From the NCBI RefSeq assembly GCF_040115645.1, contig NC_089546.1, positions 620,001-684,000 of the forward strand: a stretch of DNA of 64,000 nt, in the 5' to 3' direction. Below the pieces are notes generated by a model. It searched no databases. It worked only from the letters and a program-made list of their open reading frames with translations, and had not been told where the DNA came from. Positions 22,201-32,683 of this stretch are shown in pieces. Numbering within the stretch: position 1 is the stretch's first letter; the number at the start of each line of letters is the position of its first letter. This DNA comes from Euwallacea fornicatus (lineage: Eukaryota; Arthropoda; Insecta; Coleoptera; Curculionidae). Position numbers and translations under genes: made by a program.

Positions 22201-23230
22201 GGTTGCCCCTCCTTGTTGCAGTGATGTATTCGCCGTGTTTTGCCACTGCAATTTTTATCGGTACATCCAATTGCATGAAATTCTCTGCTAAATCTTCTCT
22301 ATTTATGACGTGATCCGACGCTCCAGAATCCAGAATAAAATTCACATTTTCTTTTGTTTTTATCTCATAATTGCACTCTCCCATCATGAATGCAAAACTT
22401 GATGTATTTTCTTCTGGTAGCGTTCCGGTCACCTGCGCCGTTTGTGCATGTTTTTTCTTGTCATTGAACTTGGGTTTTCCACCTTTATTGAAGTGATAAC
22501 ATTTGGCTTTAATGTGCCCACGTTTGCCACAATGGTAGCACATTATTCCACCTTGTTTCTTAAAATTTTTATTAAATTTTCTCGGAAAATTGTTGGGTTT
22601 GAAGGGCCTTTGATTTTCATTTCTCACTTCCACGTTTAGGACTTTTGCACTTGTGTCTTTATTTTCTTGTCTTCGTTTCACTTCGAAATCAAGTAATTTT
22701 GTTTTTACAAACGTGAGAGTAAGATTGTCCTCCGACAATGTTTCGATGGCAGTGATTATGCTGTCGTAGAAATTTGGAAGTGTTAACAAAAGGTGCGACA
22801 CTTTGTCAGTTTCTTCCATCTTTGCTCCGGATGCCACTAATTCTTCGATTAGTTCATCGAATGCAGAAAAATGTTTCATAAGAGGAACATCATTCTGTAG
22901 TTTCAGTGCGAAAAGTCTCTTTCGAATTGATAATTGTGATGCAAGACTTTTTCTCTCATACACTTTGTCTAGTGAGGCAAAGATCTCCTTTGGACTTCTA
23001 GCTACTGTAGTGGTGTTCACAAAAGCGTCTGCCAAATTCGCAAGAATTGCACTCTTAGCCACTTTTTCTGCTTTCTCCCAAGCTTTATCCACATCTCTGG
23101 TAGGCTTTACACCATCAATCACATGCAAAACGTCTAGTTCATCTAATAAAGCACGAATCCGAATTTTCCACACACTATACCGTTCACCGTTGAAAGGTTT
23201 GATATTCCGATTCATTCTACTCGTATCCAT
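19223..23230 (-). CDS. gag-pol: copia gag-pol polyprotein (intact)
   Basis: One open frame of about 1,335 codons from the Met at 23230; the frame is open 19 codons further up, toward the primer-binding site. In order: copia gag (IKPFNGERYSVWKIRIRALL) with CCHC knuckle CYHCGKRGHIKAKC; protease FILDSGASDHVI; integrase HHCC (H...H...CEACIKGKQSC) and DDE core (VHSDVAGP, FYCDNGREY, LNGVAERMVRT); reverse transcriptase (FAPVARIASLRLILALA, HHMDVKTAFLNGELKEEIYM, VVLYVDDLVLA); RNase H (GYVDSDWGSDENSRKSTTGY, SSTEAEYMALFEAAREASWL, IYEDNNSCISIA, KTKHIDIKYHF). This is the Ty1/copia order with integrase before RT. All catalytic motifs look whole. One oddity is KAWLVARGF, where copia proteins usually have KARLVARGF. 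Confidence 0.97.
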   Translation of the reverse strand: MDTSRMNRNIKPFNGERYSVWKIRIRALLDELDVLHVIDGVKPTRDVDKAWEKAEKVAKSAILANLADAFVNTTTVARSPKEIFASLDKVYERKSLASQLSIRKRLFALKLQNDVPLMKHFSAFDELIEELVASGAKMEETDKVSHLLLTLPNFYDSIITAIETLSEDNLTLTFVKTKLLDFEVKRRQENKDTSAKVLNVEVRNENQRPFKPNNFPRKFNKNFKKQGGIMCYHCGKRGHIKAKCYHFNKGGKPKFNDKKKHAQTAQVTGTLPEENTSSFAFMMGECNYEIKTKENVNFILDSGASDHVINREDLAENFMQLDVPIKIAVAKHGEYITATRRGNLNVTSDQGVNGVLEDVLYCPEIPQNLLSVSKMQAAGLTIVFDTSGVRVIKDGKIVMYGKLSNNLIVVSLRMNLKVVNSVNSNLSYEIWHQRLGHIGKQKFLELKNKGMFEDIKDLESVMPNEKLCEACIKGKQSCLPFNKEKNKDHIKRPLFVVHSDVAGPVTPPTVNNKNYFVLFIDQYTHYCVSYLIEYRSEVFNVFKDFVAKGEARFNSKIVNFYCDNGREYLSNEMKDYCTERGISYHLTVPRTPQLNGVAERMVRTITEKARTMVVGAELEKEFWGEAVLTATYLVNITPTKVLKNDKTPFEMWHEKRPQLKYLKVFGSTVYVHEKTSRRKFDEKSWKGILVGYEPNGYKVWDSEKAEFTIVRDVIVDEIDFIKSRLSLRASEIAKSYDEKLLKSMESMVSGDGEIPKKMHRFDNLEHGDKPEDCTGCSLSDDKENNSFQVEPRRSNRLKDLPPVSYDERDMPENCVLSVQSILYDIPKTYQEIKFRDDRAQWEEAIKNEIDSLLINDTWALVSRPNGKNIVDCKWVFSLKFDENVIPIKQKAWLVARGFSQEYLTDYTETFAPVARIASLRLILALANQFNLLVHHMDVKTAFLNGELKEEIYMRVPEGIKCSEEKVCKLNKALYGLKQAARCWFEIFEQALKVKGFVNSPVDPCIYVLDRGDISKNIYVVLYVDDLVLATADIKIMNNFKIYLMHKFSMVDLKEMKLFLGIRIQKEGDKITLDQGSYIKTILEKFNMTACNPVSTPLESKLDYSALNLDKEIDAPCRNLMGCLMYLMVCTRPDLSAAVSILSRYTSKNNSELWKCLKRVLRYLKGTVDLKLTYKRKDSGNKLVGYVDSDWGSDENSRKSTTGYLFQLFGNCVICWNTKRQLSVAASSTEAEYMALFEAAREASWLKSLADSVKLIIEVPIVIYEDNNSCISIANNPTNHKKTKHIDIKYHFSREKIEKGLIKLEFVGTGQQVADAFTKPLPAPKFIEFRGRMNME

Positions 23231-23288
23231 TTTGAGTTTTTCAAAAAAAAAATTCACGCACTTGAGATAAATATCACTTGGCGTCAAA

Positions 23289-23302
23289 CTGGGCCCATAA
23301 CC
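23289..23302 (-). other. copia primer-binding site (half-tRNA, initiator tRNA-Met)
   Basis: The plus strand reads CTGGGCCCATAACC directly beside the LTR. This equals the anticodon arm of eukaryotic initiator tRNA-Met, so the minus-strand primer site pairs with an internal tRNA segment. Drosophila copia is known to use such a half-tRNA primer. A TGG-type 3'-end site is absent. Confidence 0.85.
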
Positions 23303-23642
23303 TATTGGATATGGGGTTTAGAAAATAATCACACACAAGATACTTCTATGCTGCTTTTATTTATTGCAGTCAGAAGGCACGCCCGTGTTGTCGCTATCAA
23401 AGTTTCTCAAGAACTAACTATCCAAAGGATTTTTAAGTTTCCATTCTTTTACAATTAGGGACCTCTACTTTAGGCACCCTCTGATTTATCACCACGGCCA
23501 TGTGTTTCTTTTTACACTTCTTTCTGGACAATGCAGGTAGAGTCATAAATTTAATAAACTAGACTCTTCAAAGAAGTAAAATATTAGAGGACATGAAACT
23601 ATTGAATTTTGGACAAGTTTGATTTTTACCAGAAATCCAACA
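23303..23642 (-). repeat. copia 5' LTR
   Basis: This 340-bp LTR is identical to the 3' LTR except for one observed base. It is followed by the CATAT target duplication. Confidence 0.97.
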
Positions 23643-23872
23643 CATATCGTACGTTTAATTTTGTACCTACATTATAAGTGTATTATTGTTTGTTATTTAA
23701 TATTTATGGATTGAGAGTGTTTTTTTTAATTTTTTTGTAAAACGTCATATGTTATACTTAATTGCATGACTAAAGATTTTGAAAAAAAAAAACAAAAAAA
23801 TGTATAGAAATGTTTATATTTCACAAAGTTATGAATATTCGCATTATGTACGGTCAATTTTGTGAGTAACTG

Positions 23873-25467
23873 TACCGTCAGTCACGAAAGTATTCGAACA
23901 AAATAAAAATTAATATAATATGGTTAATAACTACACATATGGCAAATTAAATTATTCTATGAAAAAGTGAATGTGTATAGACACTTAAGAAAGCAAATGG
24001 TTATAAAAAGTATAAATTTGTTCAAACGATATTTGAAACAATCTTCATTTTGCACCATAAAAGTATTCGAACACAATTGAAGTAATTTATATTTGACCTA
24101 TTAATATTTAGTAGGGCCTCCATTTGCTGCAATTACAGCTTCCAGACGACGTGGCATGGACTCAACCAGGTTTTGGGTAACTTCGGCATTAATGGAGTTC
24201 CAAGATTCTAAGATACATTCTCTCAAACTTTCCTTAGAGGTGATAGAATAAACTCTAAGCCTTTTTTCAACATCATTCCATAAATGTTCGATGGGATTCA
24301 TATTGGGGCTTTATGGTGGAGTTGCTAATAAGTGTGGATTGTTATAAATCAACCAAGTTTTAACTATGTGCGATGTGTGCTTAGGATCATTGTCTTGTTG
24401 GAACCAATAATCCTCAGGCAGTCCTAACTTTCTAACACTATCTTTTAAATTATCTTTTAAAAACGGCAGATATTTCATTTTATCCATTATTCCATCTATA
24501 AAAACAATATTTCCAACACCACTTGCACTCATATACCCCCACACCATAACCGAGCTACCCCCGTGTACTATAGTTGCACGTAAATTTCTCGAATCCAGTT
24601 CCGTATTCTTTTTCCTCCACACTTTTTGATGTCCATCACATCCAAACACATTATACTTGCTTTCATCCGAAAAAAGGATTTTATTCCAAAAGGAGTTGTC
24701 CTTGAATAAGTACTGTTTTGCAAAGTTTAGACGTTTTTTCCGGTTCTTCTGGTTGATGAACGGCTTCCTCCTGGGAACTCTACCATGAATGTCATTATTT
24801 CGTAACAAACGTCTACATAATTCTGGATGTACGTCTTTTCCGAACTGTGTTAAAACATATCCGGCTAATTTTGGAGCAGAAAGAAAAGGATTTTTTCTGT
24901 TTTCACGCAAAACCATTGTTTCCTCACGTTTCATCAACTTCTTTGGTCTTCCTAATCGACGTTTGTTAATAATATTTCCCTCTGTCCTATTTTTTTTCAA
25001 GATGTATGAGATAGTTGACTTAGTTCTGTTTAATAAAAGAGAAATTTCTGCGTGTTTTTTTCCTTTGTTATGCCATTTTAAAATTAATTCTCGTTCACGC
25101 ACCGTGGTTTCATTTCTTTTGTTTGCCATTTTCATAAACAATACACTAAAGTGGTAAATGACATTTAACTGTTAAATTTGTAATGTTAACTGATAAATAT
25201 TTGTGAATTGTGGTCAAAATGATACCTGCAGGCTATTTTTTTCCCTTCTAAAAATTTTACCTACAAAATGTTCTAATACTTTTGTGGTTCAAAGTACACT
25301 ATATTCCAAATAGCGCTTAAACAAAATGGTAAAAAAAAAGTTTTTGTTTATTTATTTATATATATGGATCCTCTTTTTCATAGAATAATTTAATTTGCCA
25401 TATGTGTACTTATTAACAATATTATATTGATTTATAATTTGTTCGAATACTTTCGTGACTGACTGTA
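23873..25467 (-). mobile_element. Tc1-like element Tc1-B
   Basis: The ends are TACCGTCAGTCACGAAAGTA and its near-complement ...CGTGACTGACTGTA. The arms match for about 100 bp (23873-23975 and 25365-25467), including AATTTAATTTGCCATATGTG. TA is at both ends and the left TA is shared with the end of Tc1-A. It carries one minus-strand transposase. Confidence 0.93.
24101..25129 (-). pseudogene. Tc1-B transposase, one in-frame stop
   Basis: A nearly whole Tc1-type DD34E transposase of about 340 codons. The N-terminal HTH (RERELILKWHNKGKKHAEIS, KSTISYILKKNRTEGNI) ends in an AT-hook-like RLGRPKKL. The catalytic motifs are ILFSDESKYNVFG, FQQDNDPKHTS and NMNPIEHLWND, with 34 residues between the second Asp and the Glu. 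The C-terminus (ESMPRRLEAVIAANGGPTKY) is the usual Tc1 ending. The only break is a TAA at about 24311, where the family has Gln. Start chosen at MANKRNE (25129); an upstream Met at 25141 is also possible. Confidence 0.93.
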
Positions 25468-25955
25468 AAATATTAACCAGCCAAATAACTATTTGCAAAG
25501 GTCAAAACCACCCTCGTATAATTCACAAGCCTCTCGAAACTACAACCCAAACAGAAATCGGAACACTGCACCCATCACTAATCAAACAACTCACGAGAAT
25601 TCATTTTCCAATCCCAATCAAAGAAGATTTGATCAGGCACCCCAACAAAGGAAATTCAACCAACAACCCAACAAAAATAACCACAACCTATATCCGGAGT
25701 TAGCACTATAAAAAGAAGGTTAACTCATGTCAGACTCCAACAAAATTACTTTCAACCCCTTGCGCATCTAACAGAACGACCTAACTATACCGTACAAGAA
25801 TTAACTAATTTAGAGAATGATGAAACCCTTGATTTCTATCCCAATAAATTGGACATTACAGCCGATGATGATGGGGAAGTTGAAGAAAATGTTGAAAGCC
25901 TAGCAGACCAGATCGGAAATTTTTACTTACAAGCCTTGGAAAAGAATCCTGTCTA
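25468..25955 (+). pseudogene. gag: gypsy-2 gag, C-terminal part
   Basis: Plus-strand frames give the Asn/Gln/Pro-rich tail of a gypsy gag (NYNPNRNRNTAPITNQTTHE, QQRKFNQQPNKNNHN) and, after a frameshift near 25710, an acidic ending (LTERPNYTVQELTNLENDET, then EEVEENVESLADQIGNFYL-like residues) that closes at TAA 25955. This resembles gag ends of the 17.6/297-type gypsy group. The N-terminal part is missing: Tc1-B abuts it on the left. Confidence 0.65.
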
Positions 25956-26474
25956 AGCCTTAACAGCCATCAGATAAATCAACTACCTTACATTCAAATC
26001 CAAAATTCTAACAATTGTTTGTAAACACAGGTTCTTATGCTTAAATTTTAAGACCTTCCATAACTGAAATACTCTACCCTGAAACCATTATCCCCTATCG
26101 TAGCACCCTCCAAACGTACACAGGTTCAAAGAAGACAACAGCTAAAGCAAAGATTCCCCTAGTTCCAGGATACGGCATTTCAAAACCAATAGAATGTATC
26201 TTTTATCTATTCCATGAGTGCTTTGACGGAGCTCTAGGAATCTGAAACCCTTGCAGTCTAAAACTAAGTATTGACTTGAAAAATGAAACTTTAAAGAACC
26301 AAATACGTATTAATTCACCTTTTCCTACAGAAAGGATTTCGAAAATTTTATAATCGAACTTTCTCCTAAAACTATACAACAAACAATTTTCAAAACTAAA
26401 TTACCTGACGAAACAAAATACATAATTAATCATTTTAGAGATGAACATATCGAAATTCCACCAATGATAGTAAC
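25956..26474 (+). pseudogene. pol: gypsy-2 pol start (degenerate protease region)
   Basis: Broken plus-strand frames with gypsy-like pieces, including segments translating as ITEILYPETIIPYRSTLQTY and IPLVPGYGISKPIECILYLF, as expected for the protease region of gypsy pol. There are many stops and shifts. It ends where Tc1-C is inserted. Confidence 0.55.
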
Positions 26475-28044
26475 TACACTGCTCCAAGAAATTAACGCAC
26501 CACTTAATAATTATGGAAATATTTGATAATTTGAGGTCCGAAAAAAAAAATTGTTAGATGGCTCTTTGTATGTTAGTTTCCATGACTATAAAAAATTTTT
26601 TATTTATGCGAACCATAAGTTGGCTATTCAATTTTTTTGTTTGGTATTGATAAAATTCTTTGCCTTTAAAACGAATTTTATCTCAAATATTGGCTTGAAT
26701 TTTGTCGGTGTGGTGTAAAATGTACGCAAATTTGATAGTGCCCCCTTCGAATTGTATCATGCAACGGCAATCCAGAAATTTGACACCTGCTGAATGTGCC
26801 CAAGCGATCGTACTGCATGAAGAGTGATGGGGTTATCGGCGAATAGCAGAAAGATTTGGTGTGTCCCATACATCCGTATCGCGTATGATTGACCGCTACA
26901 GAGAAACGGGTGAGCATGCCAGAAGAGCAGGACAAGGCAGAAACCGCGTCACGACTCCTCGTGAAGATCGTTTTTTAAGGCTTTCCGCGCTGAGGCAAAG
27001 GTTTGTGACAACAAGATTGTTAGAATCCCAGCTTGAAAATGCACACAACCATCGAATAAGTCTGGAAACAATTCGGCAACGTCTTCTGGAAGCAAACTTA
27101 CGTTCTCGTATTCCAGCCCGAGGTCCAGCGTTAACTGTGGATCACCGCAGAGCCCGATTACAGTTTGCAACAAATCATGTGCACTGAGAAGATGCTGATT
27201 GGGATACGAGTTCTTTGGACAGATGAGTCGCGATTTTGTCTCTATACTTGCGATGGACGAGTTCGTGTTTTTAGAAGACCAAATGAAAGATATACCCAAT
27301 GTAACATGGTGAACACAACGTTGTTCTGTGGAGGATTAGTTATGGTGTGGGGTGGAATTTCTTTGACAGCACGCACTGACTTAGTAGTGTTAAACAACGG
27401 AACTTTGAATGCTGATCGGTACATTTCGAACATCCTAGAAGACCACGTTGTCCCATTTGCTCCCTACATTGGTCACAATTTCTTGTTTATGCAAGATAAT
27501 GCTAGGCCCCACACGGCTCGAGTCGTTCTTGACTACCTATTGGATGTTGGTATTGAGACTATGGTTTGGCCAGCTCGAAGTCCCGACCTCAATCCGATAG
27601 AACAAGACTAAGACATACTGGGACGACAACTGCGGAGTCATCCTAACCAGCCTAACAACTTAGAAGACCTCGGGCACCTTCTTATTGAAATATGGAACAA
27701 TCTGGATCAAGACACTATCCGCAACCTAATGCTAAGCATGAATCATCGTTGTCAGGACACGATTAGAAGCAGAAGTGAAAATACCCGCTATTAAATTTGC
27801 AAGATTTTACATAAGCTTTAGGGCTAATGTAAATTTAATAAATCACTTGTTTCTTTCACAGTATTATTAATAACAAATTTTACTGATTCACGGTTTCGTT
27901 GACGTTATATACAAGAAAAAATCGGTTATTTAAAAACATTTTGATTGGCGTTAAAAAAGAAAAATGTTTAATTCCTTAATTCAGGTAAATAAAAATAAAA
28001 ATTAGAAATTATGTAGTGGTGCGTTAATTTCTTAAAGCAGTGTA
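26475..28044 (+). mobile_element. Tc1-like element Tc1-C
   Basis: The ends are TACACTGCTCCAAGAAATTA and the complement of TACACTGCTTTAAGAAATTA. The inverted arms match over about 30 bp (to CGCACCACT). TA is at each end, 1,570 bp in all. It carries one plus-strand transposase and sits inside gypsy-2 pol. Confidence 0.9.
26759..27794 (+). pseudogene. Tc1-C transposase
   Basis: A Tc1-type DD34E transposase from a branch different from Tc1-A, B and D. The N-terminal HTH is RNLTPAECAQAIVLHEE and RIAERFGVSHTSVSRMIDRY, followed by a GxGR-like linker (RAGQGRNRVTT). The catalytic motifs are WTDESRFCLY, FMQDNARPHTARV and ARSPDLNPIEQD, with 34 residues between second Asp and Glu. Breaks: TGA near 26826, TGA near 27184, a frameshift near 27210 and TAA near 27609. 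It is inactive. A plain (uncorrected) reading stops at 27187, which hides the C-terminal half. Confidence 0.9.
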
Positions 28045-28690
28045 TTTACGACAAAACCTACACCATCGAAATCTTTAATTATATAGACCAATCTATCACA
28101 CTAAATTATAACATACATGACAACCTATTCCTCGAACCCATAAATGTGGACAATTTTGAGTTTTTTCATTTGAATAGTGATAACGTTTTAAACCAGGAAA
28201 CACAACATAAGGAAATTGATTATAAATCTTTGGTTCGACTTGAACACTTGAATTCAAAAGAACGAACTGAACTAATGAAATTATTAAAGAAATATATTTT
28301 AGTCCTATATAAAACTAACACCCCTTTGAGTTTCACCAATCAAGTGAAACATTACATCAGAACGATGGATGAGATACAAGTTCAAGTAAAAAATTACAGG
28401 TATCCATACGTCCACAAAAAAGAAATACACAATCCATTCAACCAAATATTAATAGATAAAATCATACGACCCTCTAACTCTCCATGGAGCTCCCCAGTTT
28501 AGATAGTACCAAAAAAATAGACGTATCTGGCAAACAGAAATGGAGATTAGTCATCAACTATCGTAAACTTAATGAAAAGGTAACCGAAGACATACCCACT
28601 ACCAAATATTACCGATATTTTAGACAAATTAGTCAAATGTCAGTCATTTTACAACGCTTAACTTGGCCAGTGGATTCCGTCAAATTGAGA
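28045..28690 (+). pseudogene. pol: gypsy-2 reverse transcriptase, N-terminal part
   Basis: A plus-strand frame at 28146-28502 gives RLEHLNSKERTELMKLLKKY and the RT entry (VKHYIRTMDEIQVQVKNYRY, IIRPSNSPWSSPV). A stop follows, then IVPKK...GKQKWRLVINYRKLN at 28500-28600. The next conserved segment (LxxGFRQIEI-like) is frameshifted and ends exactly at the Tc1-D insertion. This is a clear gypsy RT with several inactivating changes. Confidence 0.85.
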
Positions 28691-28989
28691 TACACTGGTG
28701 GCCAAAAGTAGATTTATAAAAATCCAATTTCGAAAAAAGTGATATTATTTAAAATAATCTCCGCAATATATTTAAGCAAATCTTCATAAATGTAAACAAA
28801 TCTTCAGGTAACAAAAAACTATTCTCAGTTTTTCGATTAGGCTTCATATCAAATTATTATAAAAAATTATCAATTCTTGGTTTCATTTTTGCGTGGCCAA
28901 AAATACATTGACAAATACTAACATTAATGTCGTCAAGGCAGTTTGAATTCAAATTTTAAGAAAGATACGTGCATTTAACTCTTGGAAAA

Positions 28990-29790
28990 ATGCCTCGTGG
29001 AATAAAATTAACAATTGTCTTGAAACGTCTAATTATTGACGATTACAATAACGAACTAAGGCAGATTGAAATTGCTAAAAAATATTCTCTTAAAAGACAA
29101 ACAGTATATTGTGTACTAAAACAATTTAATAATAAAGGAAATTTATGTCCATCTAGAAAAACTGGAAGACCTTTGAAAGTGACCCGTCGTATGAGAAGAA
29201 AAATTTTTAAGTTAATAAAAATTAATCCATTTATTTCGTCAAAAGAAATTAAAGCAGAACTTGCTACGAATTGTAATGTTAATTTAAGTACACGGACTAT
29301 CAGAAGAATTCTTCAAAACGGTGATTTTAAAACAAGAACCCCGGCTAAAACACCGCTACTAACAAAAAAACAGAGAAAAGGAAGATTGGAATTTATCAAA
29401 AATTATGGACATTAGATAAACGAATGGCGACGTGTCATATTCAGTGATGAATCGAAATTCAACTTGATAAATTCTGTTGGCAAACAGTATGTCAGACGTC
29501 CTGATAGTCACAGACTCGATCCCAATTATACTATTAAAAACTGTTAAACATGGTGGCGGTTCCATAATGGTATGGAGCTGCATTTCTCATTTTGGAATGG
29601 GGCCGCTTTTTAAAATTGAAGGCAAGATGAACCATTTCGATTACTTAAATATTTTGGCAACTCAAATGGAACCAAATGCTGAAAGAATTATGCCTCTAAA
29701 GAATTGGTTCCAACAAAACAATGACTCTAAGCATACCTCAAAAATAGTTCAGAAGTGGCTTAGAGACAACAAAATCAATCTAATTACATG
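28990..29790 (+). pseudogene. Tc1-D transposase, N-terminal part
   Basis: A Tc1-type transposase with HTH motifs (LKRLIIDDYNNELRQIEIAK, LKRQTVYCVLKQFNNKGNL) and the linker KTGRPLKVTRR. The first catalytic motif is VIFSDESKFNL; HGGGSIMVWSCI and FQQNNDSKHTS follow. The second motif has Asn where the catalytic Asp is expected. A TAG at 29413 replaces a conserved Trp and there is a frameshift near 29540. The C-terminal part continues at 35035. Confidence 0.9.
29779..29790. repeat. Target-site duplication of the I-like element (left copy)
   Basis: TCTAATTACATG here and TCTTATTACATG at 35023-35034 flank the retrotransposon: 11 of 12 bases match. The flanking Tc1-D transposase coding sequence continues directly across the two copies. 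Confidence 0.85.
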
Positions 29791-30084
29791 AAGTCGAGTG
29801 CCAACCACCGGAGTGTAAACATCTATCCGATAGTGCTAACCGGCGTGTGTAGTCTTCTTTTTTTTCCTTTTTTCTACTTATGGGTGTGATAAATAAGAAC
29901 GAGTGTAACCTGAAGCTAACACACATATAGCCTATCATCGTAAATAATGCTCGCTGAATTGTTGATTCATCAACTTCTCTAGCAATACAAAACCCAATCA
30001 GGGATGGTTTTGACTACAAGACCACCCAAAATAAAGAAATAACTCCAACAGCTGAACCATCTTCTACTGTAAGACAAACTAATA

Positions 30085-31282
30085 TGTCGGACAGTAAAAA
30101 CATGTCCTACTCATCAATAACAAAAACTGTTCCAAAGCTTATATTACCAAAAAAAAACCAAGCCATCGTATTAAATGCAGATCCTACTATCAAACTATCC
30201 GACTATGTAAAAGCAATAGGTCTATAGTCTTGATCAGTCCCAAAAATATAACATTTGTCTCGAGGATATCAAACAATAGAATCTGTATCTACCTACTAAC
30301 TAGCTCCATAGTGGACTTGCTCCTGAATACCCATCAAACAGTTACCATTGAAGAAATCCAGTTAAATATCCAAAGATTGGTTACACCAACTGAAAGAATA
30401 GTGATCTCAAACATTAGTCCAACTATACCACACGAACTTTTGGAGGATGCTTTGAAGAACTATGGATTGAACCTGTCATCTCCAATCACATTTTTGAGAG
30501 CAGGTATCCCTGGGGACGAGTATAGTCATGTTTTGAGCTTCCGAAGACAGGTCTATATCCTGCCAAACTCCGAATATTATGAGTTGCAAGACTACTTACT
30601 TCTACAACATGAAAACAATGAATTCAGAATATTTTTGTCTACGGACAAAGTGGAATGTTTCATCTGCAAGAATGCTGGTCACATAGCTGCAAAATGCCCA
30701 AACCCCCCCATCACCGATAGAAATCAACAAACTCAAAATGATCCACAACCTGAAGTCCCATTCACTCTGTCCAATAACACTCCTATTAGCTGCCTAAAAC
30801 GTCAACACACAGAATCACTTACCTCATTAGAGCAGCAGTCGACAATGCCATCAGAACCAGATATGCCGCCTCCAGCTAAGACAGGACAGAGAAATAAAAA
30901 GCGAAAAGAATCAGCACCATCAGAACCTTTTTCAGACAAAACCAAAAAAATTATCGAAGATAGATATCAGGCAGATCCTACCAGTTTCGTTCTACCATTG
31001 GAGAACTTCTTAGCCTTCTTAGCAAACACATTTGAAGGCAATGAGCCATACACAGAAGCACTAAGATTTACGACTGACGTTAAAGCATTACAGGATAACA
31101 TCTATAAAACATACCCTTATCTGTCTGATCGTTCTATAAAAAATAGATTTACTAGAATACACAAAAAAATCAAATCACACATAGAAACAGAGGGGCTAGA
31201 AACCGAATCACTAAGTCAAACATCAGACAGAGATGATGCTTTTTCAGACTGCTCCCAATGTTCAAATAACACATCTTATTAA
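30085..31282 (+). pseudogene. I-like ORF1 (gag-like, CCHC)
   Basis: The likely start is the ATG at 30085 (MSDSKNMSYSSITKTVPKL). After about 46 codons the frame is broken near 30225 and continues in the frame of 30230-31282. The protein has a gag-like region (QRLVTPTERIVISNISPTIP), one zinc knuckle CFICKNAGHIAAKCPN, and a Lys/Ser-rich stretch (KTGQRNKKRKESAPSEPF). ORF1 of I and jockey elements binds RNA and forms ribonucleoprotein particles. Confidence 0.85.
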
Positions 31283-31303
31283 ATAACTCCAACTTCAAGC
31301 TCA

Positions 31304-32683
31304 TTCAATGGAACTGCGACAGATTCTATCTGCGCCTCGCTAGGATACAACAAATTATTAGTGAACACACCCCAAATATTCTTTGCCTACAGGAAACAAA
31401 CTTTAAAAATTCACACACAAAAATTCTGAAGCACTATCAAGTCTACCAATTAAGAACTGACTGTAACCGAGCCAGTGGCGGAACATCAATTTACATATCT
31501 CACGAAAACTATGCGGAAAAGCTAGAAATAAACTCAGACTTAGAAGTAATAGCTGTCTTAGTATACTTCCCGAAGAAAATAACAATTTGTAACATATACA
31601 TTCCCCCCAATCATTCCCTAACGGAGGCTGAAATCAACAACCTCGTCAATCAACTCCCTAAACCATTCATTTTGGTGGGAGATTTTAATGCGCACAATAC
31701 AATGTGGGGATCCGATCAAACTTATGGCAGAGGGAAAATTATAGAAAACTTCCTGGACAATGCAAATATACATATACTTAACACAGGCGAACCTACCCAT
31801 TTTAACTTTGCATCAGGAACACTCTCGTCAATAGATTTGAGCTTCTTTGACTTAAACATAGCAACGCAAATTAACTGGCAAGTTCTAGATAGCCTATATG
31901 ATAGCAACCATTTCCCGATAATGATTTCTAATAACGACAACTCGGAAATCTACCAGTCTTCTAGATGAAATTTACCTGGAGCGGACTGGAGCAACTTTAA
32001 CAAGGAGACATCTGCTCTGAGTGACCGGCTATATCTTTCGGAAGAGGTGAACGTGGCAACGGGACAACTAAATGAAGTCATTTTGACTGCGGCTAACAAT
32101 CACATAGGTAAGAAGAAAATTGATCCAACAAAAAAAAACGCTTCCTTCGTGGAATGAAGCATGTCGCTCTGCAGTTAAAGAATGCAAAAAGGCACTTAAT
32201 CGCTATCGACGAACGAGAAACACAAATGACATCGCAAAACTGAAACAACTAAAAGCTAAATCCAAAAAAATTTTAAAGGAGAGCAAAACTTAATCTTGGA
32301 ACACCTTTACTAGCTCTATTACGTCGGACACCCCCCCAGAAAGTCTGGAAGAAAATTAAACAAATCCAAGGGCATCAGATCAACCAAAAAATAAATTGCA
32401 TCAAACATGGGGATAAATTAATCACAAACGACCAATCTATTGTTAAAATCCTGGCAGACCACTTTCAGAAAAAATCTAATATCAAACATTCCTCAATGGA
32501 AATTACTAATTTGCAGCAAAATATTCCGTCCTACCCAAACATGCTGAACATGCCCATTTCACTTCAAGAACTAACACTTGCATTATCAACTTGTAAAAAC
32601 TCAGCTGCTGGACCAGATGATATTACTTTCATTTTTTTGAAGAATGTCTCTCTTGTCTGATCAAATTACTAGAATTATACAAT
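31304..32683 (+). pseudogene. I-like ORF2, endonuclease and linker (degenerate)
   Basis: The apurinic-type endonuclease is readable in one frame from 31304 to about 31967: LIQWNCDRFYLRLARI, ILCLQETNFKN, ASGGTSIYIS, FILVGDFNAHNTMWGS, SSIDLSFFDLN and DSNHFPIMI. The usual SDH motif reads SNH. From about 31970 to 32680 the frame is lost several times, although GADWSNFNKET and AAGPDDIT-like pieces of the RT N-terminus remain. Confidence 0.85.

Larger units (their letters stand above)
18649..23642 (-). mobile_element. Complete copia (Ty1/copia) LTR retrotransposon
   Basis: This 4,994-bp element on the minus strand has two 340-bp LTRs that differ at one site by my reading (C/T near 18752 and 23406). 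It is flanked by a perfect CATAT duplication (18644-18648 and 23643-23647). It has a primer-binding site, a polypurine tract and one uninterrupted gag-pol frame. All this points to a recent insertion into Tc1-A. A solo LTR of the same family is at 39737-40076. Confidence 0.97.
15995..23874 (-). mobile_element. Tc1-like element Tc1-A, interrupted twice
   Basis: The left end TACAGTTACTCACAAAACTT and the right end ...TGAGTAACTGTA are inverted, with TA at both ends. Similarity between the arms continues for more than 100 bp. The minus-strand transposase remnant is at 16869-17898. The left arm is broken by a small palindromic element (16118-16701) and the element by a complete copia (18649-23642). 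Without these inserts it is about 2.3 kb. Confidence 0.85.

Noticed and set aside
19689..23270. Plus-strand open frames opposite the copia polyprotein (for example 22803-23270)
   Set aside because: They are antisense shadows of a long, clearly coding frame and match no known domain.
23289..23302. A tRNA-Met gene suggested by CTGGGCCCATAACC
   Set aside because: Only the anticodon arm is present, with no acceptor, D or T arms; it is the primer-binding site of copia.
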